From Phytopythium helicoides (taxonomy: Eukaryota; Oomycota; Peronosporomycetes; Pythiales; Pythiaceae): a stretch of 64,000 bases of DNA. The DNA is taken from positions 1,148,470-1,212,469 of the forward strand of contig JANFNE010000013.1 in assembly GCA_024867545.1 (NCBI GenBank), read 5' to 3'. Positions 43,730 through 54,674 of this stretch are shown here, piece by piece. The translations under genes were made by a program, and so were the position numbers. Each line of letters opens with the position of its first letter. Within the stretch, counting starts at the first letter, position 1. Under the pieces are notes generated by a model that saw only the letters and a program-made list of their open reading frames with translations, was not told where the DNA came from and searched no databases.

Positions 43730-45152
43730 ATGGCGCCGCCGGCGTCCGCGACGAGGACGGACGCGATCCACTTCACGCCAGCAGAGCTGTACGACAAGGA
43801 GCGGGAGGACCTCATCCAGTTCGCGCACGCGCAGTACAAGGCGCTGTTCCAGATCATCCGCTTCTCGCTCTCCAACGGCTTCGCCACCAAGGTGAGCGTC
43901 TTCGGACGCTCCACGCGCGCCACGGTCTGCGCCACGGCGCGCATTCGCGCCAGCATCCCAGAGATGGTCGATGTCTTCCTGGGCGAGCGCACCAACGCCG
44001 CCATCGGCTTCGCCCAGTCACAACTGCTGTACACGTTGATGACGCCGACGGAAGATCATCCGTTCCGGTCCTGTGGAATGCGATGGTCGCTCTGGCACTC
44101 GCCGTCTGCGCTCATCCGCCAGAGAGACATCGTCTACCTCGAGTACATGGACACCTTTGTGGACGAGCGGGGTCGCAGAGGCTGGGCACGCATGACGCAG
44201 TCCATCGAGCACCGCAGCTGTCCGTCCATCATGGACTCGCACGGCATCGTGCGCGCACACCTCTACTGTTGCGGCACGCTGTACACCGAAACGGAGGAGC
44301 CCGGCGTGCTAAAGGCGACAACCTTCTACGACTGCGACACACAGGGCGTCCCCGTGTGGATGACCAAGATCGTGGCTAACCGCAAAGCCAAGAACCCGCA
44401 CAACCTCGAGCACCTCATCCGGCTCAACCGCATCCAGAACGATGGCGTCGAGCTAGACGCCAAGATCCTGCAGCTGCGAGGCAAGATCTGCTGCGGCTGC
44501 AACGCCGAGCTCCCCAGGTGGGGCAAGACTCGCAAGTGTCGCGACTGCAAAGAGGTGTGTTGAATTGGTGATCTCGAAGTGCCAGGTGGACAACTAACTG
44601 CTGCTCCGTGTGTGCATCAGCATTTATGCAAACAGTGCAGCGACGTCGTGTACTGCGCGATCGAGGGGCGAAAGAAGCTCAATCGTATCTGCGTGCACTG
44701 TGTCGACGATTTCCTCGCGCGCGAGGACCGACAGCTCGACATCTACACGGCCTCACGCACGTCGCTCGGCTCGGACTACACAGGCCGGCACGCCCGACAG
44801 TCGGAGGTATGCGCGGCAGCACACCAACTCGTCCGACCTCCGTACGTGGATCTTTTGTTGAGCTCACCTGCTGGTGTCCCATGACGTAGCAGAGGGCTGA
44901 CTCAGCGCCTCTATCTTGGGGGATTTGCCATTTGACACAGGCTCTGGGCGGCGAGAAAGCGGTCTGTCGAACAGCAACTCCAACTCGAGCACAGCTGGGT
45001 CGGAGAGCCCGACAGCAGGCGGCAGCTCCGCCAAGACGGTCGCAATAGAGGATCTCGTGCGGCAGCGTGTGGCTGTGCGGCAGCAGGCGCGCAAGGCGTC
45101 GGCCGCCGCTGCACCGGGCAAGCTGGACCTGTCGTATCTGACAAGCCTGTGA
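43730..45152 (+). CDS. START-FYVE-like protein 5, DLSYL tail
   Basis: The ATG at 43730 starts MAPPASATRTDAIHFTPAEL. Exon 1 (43730-44554) carries the full START-like domain: LYDKEREDLIQFAHAQYKAL, GMRWSLWHSPSALIRQRDIV followed by YLEYMD, GRRGWARMTQSIEHRSCPSI and HLYCCGTLYTETEEPGVLKA. It ends in the first half of the zinc finger (KICCGCNAELPRWGKTRKCR, DCKE). An intron (44555-44620) is followed by HLCKQCSDVVYCAIEGRKKL and ICVHCVDDFLARE. A second intron (44807-44940) leads to a Ser-rich tail ending PGKLDLSYLTSL at 45152; the phase there does not fit exactly, implying one indel in exon 2. The clearest intact START part of the cluster after member 6. Confidence 0.8.
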
Positions 45153-46234
45153 GCGAGCACCCGCATCGATCTAATATGTAATGGCAAGTTATGAGCTGCT
45201 GCCTCTCTGGCAATAGACGTATGGGATCCACGATTTCCAGCCGAGCAGCGAGCCGCAGCGGCTGTCGCAGCGCGCGTAGCCGTCGCGTTGGCTGCAAAGA
45301 TTTGCGAGGCGGAGGATCCGCGGCGATCCGCTGGTCACGACCGACGCGCAAGTCGCGGGCCGCTCGGCCACCTCGTCAGCCCGCAGCTTAACAGCTCGAC
45401 GCCTCGACTCTCCCAACCAGCCAGCCAGTCAGCCAGCCAGCTATTCAGGCAGCCCCGCGCTGATTGCGCTCGGCGCTCTGCGAGATGGTAAAGGCCTCGC
45501 AGCGCATAGAGCGACGGAGGCGACGAGCCGACGGAGCTGCAGACGGGCATGTCCGCGGCTTCTACGGAGCTGCTCGACGGCGATCAGTCGGTCTCACTTG
45601 GGCTCCGTATGCCGCCGTGATCCGGCAGGCAGTGCAAGTCCGACGTGGCGCTTTCGTTTGCGTTCAGTTCGCCCCGGCTATGCGCGGGTTCCGCTCTCGG
45701 CGCCATACGGAAATCAAGATGTGCCGTCTACTATACGCTTCAACTATGTATACTAGTCAGCTCAGGGAGTTGACTGGTGGAATGTATGGCGCGCGTCGAC
45801 CGCAAAAGAAGCCAGATTACTCACGCGCCTCACGCGACACGCCCGGAGCTGCCTGTACCCTACAGTACAGCGCACTATGAAGCCGAGTACACCGCTCGGC
45901 GCGTATAGCGGAGCTCCTCAAGTCGACGTGTGGCCGCGGCGCGTTGCGGTGGAGCGTGGGGCGCGACATCGCGCGGCGGGTCATCAGTCATCGGCTACAG
46001 AAGCCTCGGCGCTGGCTGGCTGCGTCCACTCTGCGCTTGAAGCGTGGCTCGTTTCTCGCCTCTCCTCACTCTCTCTTTCTCGCGACGGCGAGCGCTTGCT
46101 GTGTGTGCGCGGCGGCTTGAGCTCTTCAGCGCGGCGTTGCGCAGTGCACGGGGTCGAGCGGAGTCATTTCCAGTGACTCACTCGCTAATCCGGACGACAC
46201 GCAGCACAGCAGCAGCAGCGACCAGACCACCGCC
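45153..46234. other. Intergenic, no gene recognised
   Basis: About 1.08 kb. A CAGCCAGCCAGTCAG tract lies at about 45418-45440. The open frame 45464-45880 shows no family motif and odd composition, so no gene is called. The last 200 bp are GC-rich and precede the ATG at 46235. Confidence 0.35.
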
Positions 46235-47728
46235 ATGCCGCAGCGGTACCAGTACTCGCGGCGTCCAGAGCAGCCGTTCGCAGAGGCCTTCCCGCCACTC
46301 TCGACCAACGAGCACCGCGCCATGCAGACGGAGGCGGTCGCGGGCTTCCGCACGCTCTTCCCCGCCGTCGAGGCCGCTGTGCAGGCCGCGGCGGACGGTG
46401 AAGTCTTCAGCGGGAGCGGCAACAAGTCACTCGCCATGTGGACGTCAAGCGTTGTCTTCGGCACCATCGAGGAGGTCGCAGAGCTCTACTTGGGCGGCGA
46501 CGGCGTGCCGCTCATTGCCCCAGGATACCAGCGCACCAAGCAGCTGTATGCGCTGCAGGACCCGACCAAGGACGCTCCGTTCTGCTCGACCAGCCTGCAG
46601 TGGGCGCTGTGGAAGTCGGGCACGACGCTTGCCGACCCGCGCGACTTGTGCTTCGTCGAGCACATGAATGTCTTCAAGGATAGTGCGAGCGGGCGGCGAG
46701 GGTGGGCTCGCGCTGGACGCTCTGCGAACCACTTGTGCTGTCCGGCGTCGCAGCACCCAGACGGACCTGTGCGCTCGACACTGCTGCTATTTGGAAGCAT
46801 CTTGCGCGAGACGGACAAGTTCGGTGTACTCGAGTGTGTCACGTTCGTGGAGGTCGACTCGCGAAGTGGGCCGTCTAAGGAGCTAATTGCTGGTTTCAAG
46901 CGCGCCGCACACATGCTCAACCACACGCTACTCGTCATGCGTCAATTCCACCAGAAATTCTCTCGACTCGATGGCAACTTCCTCAGCACGGACAGCAACG
47001 ACTGGAAGCTGCAGCGTCACATCAGCGACGCGAGCGAGGCAAGCAGCAGCGACGCTGGCGGCAGCGGAATCAGCTCAAGCAAGGATAGCAGCGGCAGCAG
47101 CCGCAACTGCCGGTCGTGCGATGAGCACATTTCTAAGTGGACGCCTGCCAAGCGCTGCCGGTTCTGTGATGCAGTACTGTGCAAGAAATGCATCGAGCTG
47201 TTTTACCAGGACGGGCAGCTCACCACCAAAAATTACCGCGTGTGCACACCATGTGCGCTTCGCGTGGCTGCCGATGGGAGGGGTCAGCGTCCTCGTGGCG
47301 CCACAAATGGGTCTGCACGCTCGCTGGGATCAGGGCTCCCGCCTTCGTCTCGGCGCAAGCCGCCGTCGTCATCCAGCAGCAAGGGGTCACTCGGTAGCGC
47401 ATCTGCTTCAGTGCGCTCTGCTGACACCGAGTCCGTTGGCGACGCTACTGAAATGCTCGAGCAGTTGGACCTGCCGGCCAGCCCTGCCAACAGCACAACC
47501 AGCAGTTCGCACTCGAGTGGCCGCCGCCGCGCACCCGTAGGCCCTCAGCGCAGTGACAGCACGCACAGCCAATCCTCAAATGGATCCAACAGTAGAACAG
47601 TGAAGGCTCGACGGCCGTCGCTGGCGATGGCACTGGAGCTCGAGCCTGAACGCCCCGCACCCGTGGACTTGTCGTACCTGACGACGCTCGTGACGCCACG
47701 CCATGCGCCGGCAGATGTGGCGATTTAA
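46235..47728 (+). CDS. START-FYVE-like protein 6, intact, single exon
   Basis: An uninterrupted 497-residue frame from ATG 46235 (MPQRYQYSRRPEQPFAEAFP). START-like domain at residues 20-240: VVFGTIEEVAELYLGGDG, SLQWALWKSGTTLADPRDLC followed by FVEHMN, SGRRGWARAGRSANHLCCPA, TLLLFGSILRETDKFGVLEC. The zinc finger lies at about 290-350: NCRSCDEHISKWTPAKRCRF, CDAVLCKKCIELF and NYRVCTPCALRV, all eight Cys present and, unlike its neighbours, not split by an intron. A Ser-rich tail follows, then RPAPVDLSYLTTLVTPRHAP at the C-terminus. Best reference copy for correcting the damaged paralogues. Predicted role: lipid-binding adaptor on endosomal or other membranes. Confidence 0.9.
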   Translation: MPQRYQYSRRPEQPFAEAFPPLSTNEHRAMQTEAVAGFRTLFPAVEAAVQAAADGEVFSGSGNKSLAMWTSSVVFGTIEEVAELYLGGDGVPLIAPGYQRTKQLYALQDPTKDAPFCSTSLQWALWKSGTTLADPRDLCFVEHMNVFKDSASGRRGWARAGRSANHLCCPASQHPDGPVRSTLLLFGSILRETDKFGVLECVTFVEVDSRSGPSKELIAGFKRAAHMLNHTLLVMRQFHQKFSRLDGNFLSTDSNDWKLQRHISDASEASSSDAGGSGISSSKDSSGSSRNCRSCDEHISKWTPAKRCRFCDAVLCKKCIELFYQDGQLTTKNYRVCTPCALRVAADGRGQRPRGATNGSARSLGSGLPPSSRRKPPSSSSSKGSLGSASASVRSADTESVGDATEMLEQLDLPASPANSTTSSSHSSGRRRAPVGPQRSDSTHSQSSNGSNSRTVKARRPSLAMALELEPERPAPVDLSYLTTLVTPRHAPADVAI

Positions 47729-48034
47729 ATTATCGAATGAAGATAGTATGAGCCAGCTAACTGTGTGCTGTCGAAGTTGAAGTCTGTGACGTGATCTGTC
47801 TGTCAATGGGTACACCCACCGTATCCAAATCACAGCAGATCCAACGTGACGGAGCTAATACTTGGAGTGTCTCGTTGCGGCGCCCGGGGACAAAATGGCC
47901 CTCATACCCTTTTTCTCTCTCCTCCATCTCCTCAAAAGACACGTACGCTACGCTCACCCGCCTCGGCCTTCCCCCAAGACGACCGCCACCTCCACCCTCC
48001 GTCAACCATCGCCGGCCACTTGCTTGATTGCTTC

Positions 48035-49708
48035 CTACGTGGAACCCGCCATGGCGGTTCCCTTGGCGGGGTCTGTCGCCATCGGTGCGTACGGTGCGCC
48101 GACAGGCGGAGCCATGTGCTGTTCGGAGCAACCAACCCAAATTACTATGCTTAGTGTCACCACTGCGTTCCCATAGCAATCTAGGGTCGACATGACGCAC
48201 CTGATATGCGCGTTGTGACGCGTAGCGGCGGTTCATAGCGTCCACATCTTCTGGACGCGTAAAGTCACGCTCCTGCTGCTGATGCTGGCGATGATGCTGG
48301 CCGTTATAATGGCCATGGTGGGCGGGTTGTCCCTGATGGTAACCTTGCTGCTGTGGCTGGCCCTGAGGGTAGCCACTGGCGTAGGCCCCGTAGCCTGCGT
48401 ACGCACCAGCCGCACCTTGCTGGTACTGCTGGTAGTAAGCCCCGCCATAGGCATAGTAGTTCTGACCGTATTGTTGCGCGTAGCCGTATTGTTGGTAGTA
48501 CGCGTTGGGGTTGGTGGTGGTGCTCGCCAATGCACGCGCTGCGGCCGAGCGGCCCCAGGCACAGCGCACTTTGGAGCCGTTGATGACCGTGCCGTTCATC
48601 TGCGTGATGGCCAACTCCGCCGCTTCCTTGGTTCCGTACTGCACGAACCCACAGCCGCGACCAGGAGGGACCTTGACCGACACGATCTGCATCATGCGTT
48701 CATGTTAGTGTGCTGAGCGCATTTTGCTACTTGGCAAACGAGTTGGCTGCGTGCTCACATCGCCGATGGCCGAGAAATGCGCGCGCAGGTCCTCGTCGGT
48801 CGTGGACGCGTCCAGTCCGCCCACGAAGACGGTCGTGTTGGTTCCCTCCTCCTCAACGTAGGCGCCAACGACGCCCATCTGGCCGCGCGGGCGGCTATTG
48901 CGGTCCGTCGCCACCGACACGCGCATGGGTCGCGACGAGCAGTACACGCCGTTCATGGTTTGCAGCGCCTGCGCACAAGTGCGTTAGCCACAGGCAGCGA
49001 CCCCACGGAGCATGGTGAGCCGTGAGCAGCACCTGGTCCGCCTCCTCCTTGACGGTGAAGCGCACGAAGCCGAATCCCTTGGGCATGCGCGTCACGGGGT
49101 CCATGACGACCTGCACGTCGCTCCATCCTCCGTCATGCGCCTCGTTCGCAGCCGGCATTTCGCAATGGCAGACGCACGCACCTTGGCGCCGCGCACGCTG
49201 GGGAAGCGCGAGCTGAAGGTGGAGAATAGCAGCTCGTCCGTGACGTCCGGCGCGAGGTCGCCAACGAATATGGAGTGGTCGTCTGCCGTCTCAATGCGTC
49301 GGCCGCCTGCGCCCCAGTTCATGCGGAATCGGTGCATGGTGTTGGCTGTCCCGTCACAAGGCGCGTACGTCAGTCATCGCGTCAGCAGCAAGTCGGCGGC
49401 GCGCCACGCACGGATGAGCTGGCCGTTGAACGACTCGAGCACGGCCTGCGCGCCGCGCTGCGTGGGGAACTCGAGGAAGCCGTAGCCCGCCGGGTAGCCC
49501 GTCACTTTGTCCCTGATGAGCTTGACCACGGGCTGCTCGGCTGCGGAGCACACACGGAGCAGCGCGTTAGTCGACGAGTAAAGCGCTGCAGATCGCGGGA
49601 GCGGCGCGCACGCGCAGAGGCGAAGAGCGAGCCGATGAAGGCCTCGTCCCAGTGCATCTGGATGTCGCCCATCCACAGCGTCTTGCACTCGGCGGCCTCC
49701 ATGGCCAT
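48035..49708 (-). CDS. Three-RRM RNA-binding protein (RBP45/Nam8/TIA1-like)
   Basis: Start ATG 49708 (MAMEAAECKTLWMGDIQMHW). RRM1: RNP2 LWMGDI, RNP1 AGYGFLEF. RRM2: RNP2 IFVGDL (HSIFVGDLAPDVTDELLFST), RNP1 KGFGFVRF. RRM3: RNP2 VFVGGL, RNP1 RGCGFVQY. The gene is cut by several short introns between and within the RRMs. The tail is rich in Tyr, Gln, Gly and Ala (YAQQYGQNYYAYGGAYYQQY). The last intron is 48200-48119 (gtgcgtc to gaacag), joining AYQ to HMAPPVGAPYAPMATDPAKG with the stop at 48037-48035. Plant RBP45/47, yeast Nam8/Ngr1 and animal TIA1 share this layout and bind U-rich pre-mRNA or stress-granule mRNA. Divergent to the phosphodiesterase gene. Confidence 0.85.
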
Positions 49709-49983
49709 GGCGGGCGGGCGGGGGGCGGCGGCGGAACGCCTGCGGGAAGCCAGAGGGGGAATGCGGCGCCAAGGGGGAAGAAAAGCCGCGCCTGACACTT
49801 GCGCGCTGTATGCCCCCTACCGTAGAATAATTGCGATTTTTTTTTGCGACCGGTCGGAATGCTGTTTTGGGGCGTTTTGAACCTATCCTGCTATTCTGGG
49901 CGCCGCGAAACGACGCCCAAGCAGCGCCCCGCGGCCGCCATGCGCGCCGCGACCGCGCCAAGGGAGACCGACGCCGCGCTGCC
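49709..49983. promoter_or_regulatory. Short divergent promoter, RRM gene / phosphodiesterase
   Basis: 275 bp between two head-to-head starts. A T-run (49839-49847, nine bases) sits near the middle, and ggggcg/cgccgcg steps flank it. No coding sequence is supported. Confidence 0.4.
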
Positions 49984-52818
49984 ATGATTGGAGGCACGAG
50001 GTTCATGGAGACCACGGTGGTAGACGCCTCCGTGACGCGCCGCAGCTCGCTCGGCGTGCCCGCGTCCGCGCTCATCTTCCCGCGTTCGGCCGAGGACCGC
50101 AGCGAGTCGGACAAGCTCACCAAGGCCATGGAGGAGAAGTACGGCTTCCACTACTTCACTAATGCTTTCTGCCTCGCACCGCTGCTCGAGATGGACTACA
50201 GAGACTACTACAACGAGACCAACCTGCTCCCCGCGCTATACGCGAGCGTCGCGGCGTGGCTATGCTGGGTCGTCATGTCCGTCACCGACCTCGTTGGGCT
50301 ATACGACGAGTCTCCCTCCGCACAAGCGCTCAGCAAAATGCACCTGCTGCTTGGACTGCTCGTGTTCATCCCGGTCCCCGTGTTCATAGCCTGCCTCCGC
50401 GCTGAACGCTTCCGCGGCCACGAGCAGACGCTGCTATGCATGATTGTGCACTGCTTTGGCTCCGTCATCATGGCAAACGGCCTCCTCGCCAACTCGAATG
50501 TGTACTCGTCTTTCCTCATGGAAGATGTCGAGTATCTTTTCAACGAGGCGCTCGCAGCATCCGTCGCCGACCCTAACATCAATCAGACCGTGCGACTGGA
50601 TGGCAATGACGACTGGTGGGACTTTGAAGACGTCGAGGGCACTGCACGCACCATCATCCTCAAGTACATTGAGCTCGGTGAGTGCTTGGTACTTGGCTTT
50701 GCTGTCTGTTCGGTCACCACATTCTATTGACGACATGTGCGTGATGCCCAGTGATGTTGCCGATCGCCAATCTCAACATCAACCTGCTGCGACCACTGCT
50801 GATACTCGTGATGGCACCGCTCTTCAAGCTGGACGCCTTTCACTACATCTTCACGGCTTTCTCCATCAACCTCAAGTTCATCCTACTTGTTTCCTTCTTG
50901 TATCCGAACACGCGATCGATGTTTTACATCGCCAACAAGTTTATTCTAATTTTTTGCCTCGCTGGAGTCTCGATCGTCATGATTTTTCGCGTTCGCCAAA
51001 CCGACAGGTTCCTGAGACTCAACTTCTTGCACGCGCGAACAGTCGAAGAGCGCGCTCGAGCATCTCACTTACAAAAGGAAATTATCATCAATGAAAACAA
51101 GTCGCTGAAGCAAATGCTCGAAGAAAGAGCACGCGGAGGTGGCGTCGGTCAGCCACTCGACTTTGACTCTCCCCTGGCAAAGGTTATCCAGGATTTAAAG
51201 AATCTCCAGCGGACGGCAGAATTATCTCCTGAGCTGCGCGAAAACCTTGATGGAATTGTTCTGCTACTCTCAAAGAAGGCGCAAAACTTGTTCGCCCCTG
51301 ACATTCACGAGCAACTCAAGCAGCGCCGTGATGGCGATTTGGATGGTGACATCAAGTCTTGGGCAGCCACCGTCCTTGCCAACAAGTCATATACACGCAA
51401 CCGACGCGCTTCGGCTGTATTCACAGCAGGTACCAGCGCCCCAGCAAGTCCAGACGGATCAGTACGGGATCCATCGGCAAAATCGGCAAATGGCAGCACC
51501 AAGCATTCTACGATGGGAAATGGGTCTATGAGCGGAAGCCACAGTGGTCGCCGTACTGTAGAGACGATTCTGCATCCTGACGTAGCCGCACCAAGCGATG
51601 ACATCCTTAACGATGTTGCAGATCTTCTCGAGAAAGGAGGATGGAGTACCGACGCTTTTGCGTGAGTTGTTTGTCGATTTGTTATGCGAGGCTGCCGAAA
51701 TTGCCATCTAAACCTATATTGCTGTGAGCAGGATTTCGCTGAGAACAGACAATAAGCCGATCACGTTCATCACATATATTGCGTTCGAGCAGCACAATCT
51801 GTTCGACTTGTGTGCCGTCAATAAGAACACGCTAGCAAACTTTCTTTACTTTCTCGACATCGGATATCATCGCAACCCTTATGTAAGATTACCTTGTTGA
51901 GATTTGTTTGGCTGTAGCGCTAACGACTACGACTTGTACAGCATAACAACGTCCATGCAGCAGATGTGGTCGCATCCGTGGATTTCCTGATATCGGACAT
52001 GGACAACGGCTACATTCGCGAACTTTTGACTTACCAAGAGGTGTTTGCAGCCCTTGTGGCGGCGGCTATCCACGATTTTCCGCCACCCTGGTAAAAACAA
52101 TAACTTCATGATCAAGAGCGGAAGTGATCTCGCGATTCAGTTCAGCGACTCTTCTGTGCTCGAACGCATGCACCTTGCCGAAGCCTTTTTCTTGGTCAAG
52201 GAGCCGCTCTTCAACATTTTTGGAGGACTCGCATCTGCGCAGTACTCAGAGGTCCGCAGGGCTATTGTAGAGATGGTGTTGTCAACCGATTTGACGGTAC
52301 ATCTCCAGCTCGTCGGCAGCCTCAAGACGGCTCTCATTTCGCAAGACACGTCAGAGGTCGTGCACTCGCCAATGTTCCTCATGAAAATCGTTATTAAGTG
52401 CGCAGACTTGGGGCATTCATCGAAGGCTGTCAAGCTCCACGCACGGTGGTCCGACTTGATTATCGAGGAGTTTTTCCTGCAAGGCGATGATGAACATGCG
52501 CTTGGGATGGACATCTCGCCCTTCATGAACCGCAACAGCGAGAATAGCGCAAAGAATCAGGTGGGCTTCTTTGAGTTCATTGTGCTCCCATTCTTCGAGG
52601 CGGTTGCCGAGGCCGTATTCCGCCCCGAGTTCAAGATGATTCTGGACCAGGCTCACCAAAACTACAAGCTGTGGAAGAAGGCTGAGGCACAGCAGCTGAA
52701 CTCAATCAAGGACATCCTGGACCACATCTTCGATATCGAAGGTGGTGGGTCGCCGAGCCTGCCTCCTACACCCCGAGTAAGTGCAAACAGTGGCAGCAAA
52801 CGAGCGCTGGTACCATAG
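49984..52818 (+). CDS. Transmembrane 3',5'-cyclic nucleotide phosphodiesterase
   Basis: Start ATG 49984 (MIGGTRFMETTVVDASVTRR). Exons: 49984-50677, 50752-51661, 51732-51882, 51942-52818, with consensus GT-AG ends that keep the frame. The N-terminal half has about six membrane helices (PALYASVAAWLCWVVMSVTD, MHLLLGLLVFIPVPVFIACL, LLILVMAPLF, FSINLKFILLVSFLY, FILIFCLAGVSIVMIF). A coiled segment (HLQKEIIINENKSLKQMLEE) and linker follow. The class I PDE catalytic domain carries HNNVHAADV, then IHDF-RHPGKNN (the HDxxHPG metal site), IKCADLGHSSK and FFEFIVLPFFE. One extra base near 52085 splits IHDF from RHPG. It hydrolyses cAMP and/or cGMP at a membrane; the substrate cannot be told from sequence. 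Membrane-embedded PDEs of this layout are typical of oomycetes and other protists. Confidence 0.88.
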
Positions 52819-52914
52819 TAATTCGACTGGGGGATTCGTACGTTGCATATTAGACGTCACCGCTCCCTTCGCGGTCTTCAAAACTAGAATAATAACACTA
52901 AGGCCCATTGCCAG

Positions 52915-53967
52915 CTATCGGTCCGTGAGTAGACGAAAGTCGGATGCGCTGAGAGATTGATCAGGCTCTGATCGGCTGGGTGTAGCACCCTCGTGACATC
53001 GACGTCGTGCTGGTGCTGCCATCTGTTGTCTTGATTTCCGCTGGTTGCGGTGAGCGAGGCAGAAGGGTATCGAAATGATAGCGACGAGAGCAACACCCGC
53101 GACGATCATCCCGATGAGGAGCGGCGTGTCGTTGTCTCCGTCGGAGGACGAGGAAGAGGACGAGGAAGATGTGGCGACAACCTGCTGTTCCAGCTCTACG
53201 AGCTCTGACTGCAGCCAAGCTGAGACTGTTGAAGTCCGCTTGGGCTCGCACCAGTTCGTCGTGTTGGAGACACTACTGCTGCCACTGCTGCTACTGCTTC
53301 TGCTGCTGCTTGTAGCGTTGAGAACAACGCATGGCGAGACAAACAGCGGTCCTTGGAGGCAGAAGGCTCCCTGTGTGCGCCACTCTCCGCGCGACGCGAT
53401 GACGACCACCTGCGTCTGGTCTGCTCCGCCCGTGAATCTCAGCAGCTGCGGGTCGAACCCTGCGTCGATCACGGCGTCGACCGCCACCAGCGGCCACGAC
53501 GCGTTATCCGCGATCTCCAGCTGTTCTCCTCCGTCCACGACGACCGCACACTTGGCCACCTGCTCCGCGTCCCCGCAGCTCCACGCCGACGCGTTCCCAG
53601 TGGGCCGTTGACACTCACTCTCGGCCACGCAGCCGTCTACCTCGCCCTCGTCCAGCACCGCAGCGTCCATGTGGCTCCCGCACGGCACCAGCACCTGCAC
53701 GTACTCGCTGTCTTCACCTCCGAGCCGCAGCCAGCCCGCGTCCCACAGCAGCGCGCGCTGCAGCGCCGCCGAGAGCGCCGAGAGCTTCGCCCCACCCAAC
53801 TCGAGCTCCAGGCGGCCGCTGAGCTCCGCCGGAGCGGCAGGAGGCGCCAGCGGGCCGCTCAGAAGCTGCAGCTGCGCCGCGACGTCCATGGCGGCGGCCT
53901 GCGTAGCTCGCGAGCAGCGCGAGCACCAGCAGCAGCGGCGGCGGCGCCAGCAGCAGAGGCGGCGCAT
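52915..53967 (-). CDS. Kinase-less receptor-like membrane protein
   Basis: Start taken at ATG 53967. In the strict frame the leader is Arg/Cys-rich, but one base further it reads APPLLLAPPPLLLVLALLAS, a good signal peptide, so a pair of compensating indels probably lies between the ATG and MDVAAQLQLLSG. The ectodomain contains ALQRALLWDAGWLRLGGEDS, the signature shared with the adjacent receptor kinases, and Cys-rich stretches (CVAESECQRP, CGDAEQVAKCAVVVDGG). A Ser run precedes a membrane helix (PLLIGMIVAGVALVAIISIP followed by F). The cytosolic tail is only about 55 residues (HRNQRKSRQQMAAPARRRCH ...) and no kinase follows before the stop at 52915. Probably a decoy or co-receptor. Confidence 0.7.
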   Translation of the reverse strand: MRRLCCWRRRRCCWCSRCSRATQAAAMDVAAQLQLLSGPLAPPAAPAELSGRLELELGGAKLSALSAALQRALLWDAGWLRLGGEDSEYVQVLVPCGSHMDAAVLDEGEVDGCVAESECQRPTGNASAWSCGDAEQVAKCAVVVDGGEQLEIADNASWPLVAVDAVIDAGFDPQLLRFTGGADQTQVVVIASRGEWRTQGAFCLQGPLFVSPCVVLNATSSSRSSSSSGSSSVSNTTNWCEPKRTSTVSAWLQSELVELEQQVVATSSSSSSSSSDGDNDTPLLIGMIVAGVALVAIISIPFCLAHRNQRKSRQQMAAPARRRCHEGATPSRSEPDQSLSASDFRLLTDR

Positions 53968-54039
53968 GCCCGCCGGACTAATACTGCCGGGCCATGGAGG
54001 AAGGTGGAAGACGGTCGTACCGTAGATTGTTTGAAGCAC

Positions 54040-54674
54040 GTGACACGCAGGGTTTGTTTATGTTGGGCTTTGTATGCTGCGGCGCAACCCAGAGATGCAA
54101 GACGAGAGCACCAACGTTGCGTGAGTCACGACGACGGTGATATCGTATCACATACAGTGCGCAGTATGAAAACTTCGGTACCGGCGTGAACCTTCACCTC
54201 TTCGTTGTACGCGCGCGTGTGGCTCTCAGCGGCCGTGAAGGGCACGGCCATTGCTGCTTCGTGCGGTCGCGCGGTACCTTGGATGAGACCTGAGCACCTG
54301 ATAACGAGCACGCAGGCCAATGGAGCGTGGGCTCTGCTCCATGCTACGATGGACATGCTCCATGCCCTGGTGACTCGGCTGGTCAACTGGCTGACATGCA
54401 CAGGTGTCTCAGAGTTGACTCGTTGGCTACGTCCTTCCGTCGGTCGGCTTCACCTCATCAAGAAGACTCGCCACGACAGGATACATTTGCACAAAACACA
54501 ACCCAGCTGCCTGTCAAGATACTTGCTGCATCGCCACACCGCCGAACGCGATGGAAATGGGAAGCTTTGCTAATGTGAAATGGGAAGTTTTGCTTTTGTG
54601 TTACGGACCCGATTGGCGGAACTAGGCCGAGCGACTCGCTCGGAAGAATACAGTCAGTGTGGCTGGCAGGCTGC
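54040..54674. other. Intergenic, no gene recognised
   Basis: About 635 bp; frames on both strands are short and unbiased. It includes a near-repeat gaaatgggaag at 54552-54562 and 54577-54587. Confidence 0.35.

Noticed and set aside
45418..45440. CAGCCAGCCAGTCAG tract as a CRISPR-like or satellite array
   Set aside because: Only a few 4-base units, no spacers; a simple-sequence stretch.
45464..45880. 138-codon frame between START-FYVE genes
   Set aside because: No family motif, no tail, odd composition; treated as intergenic.
53353..54189. 278-codon frame on the + strand
   Set aside because: Lies antisense to the kinase-less receptor; Arg/Leu/His-rich shadow without domains.
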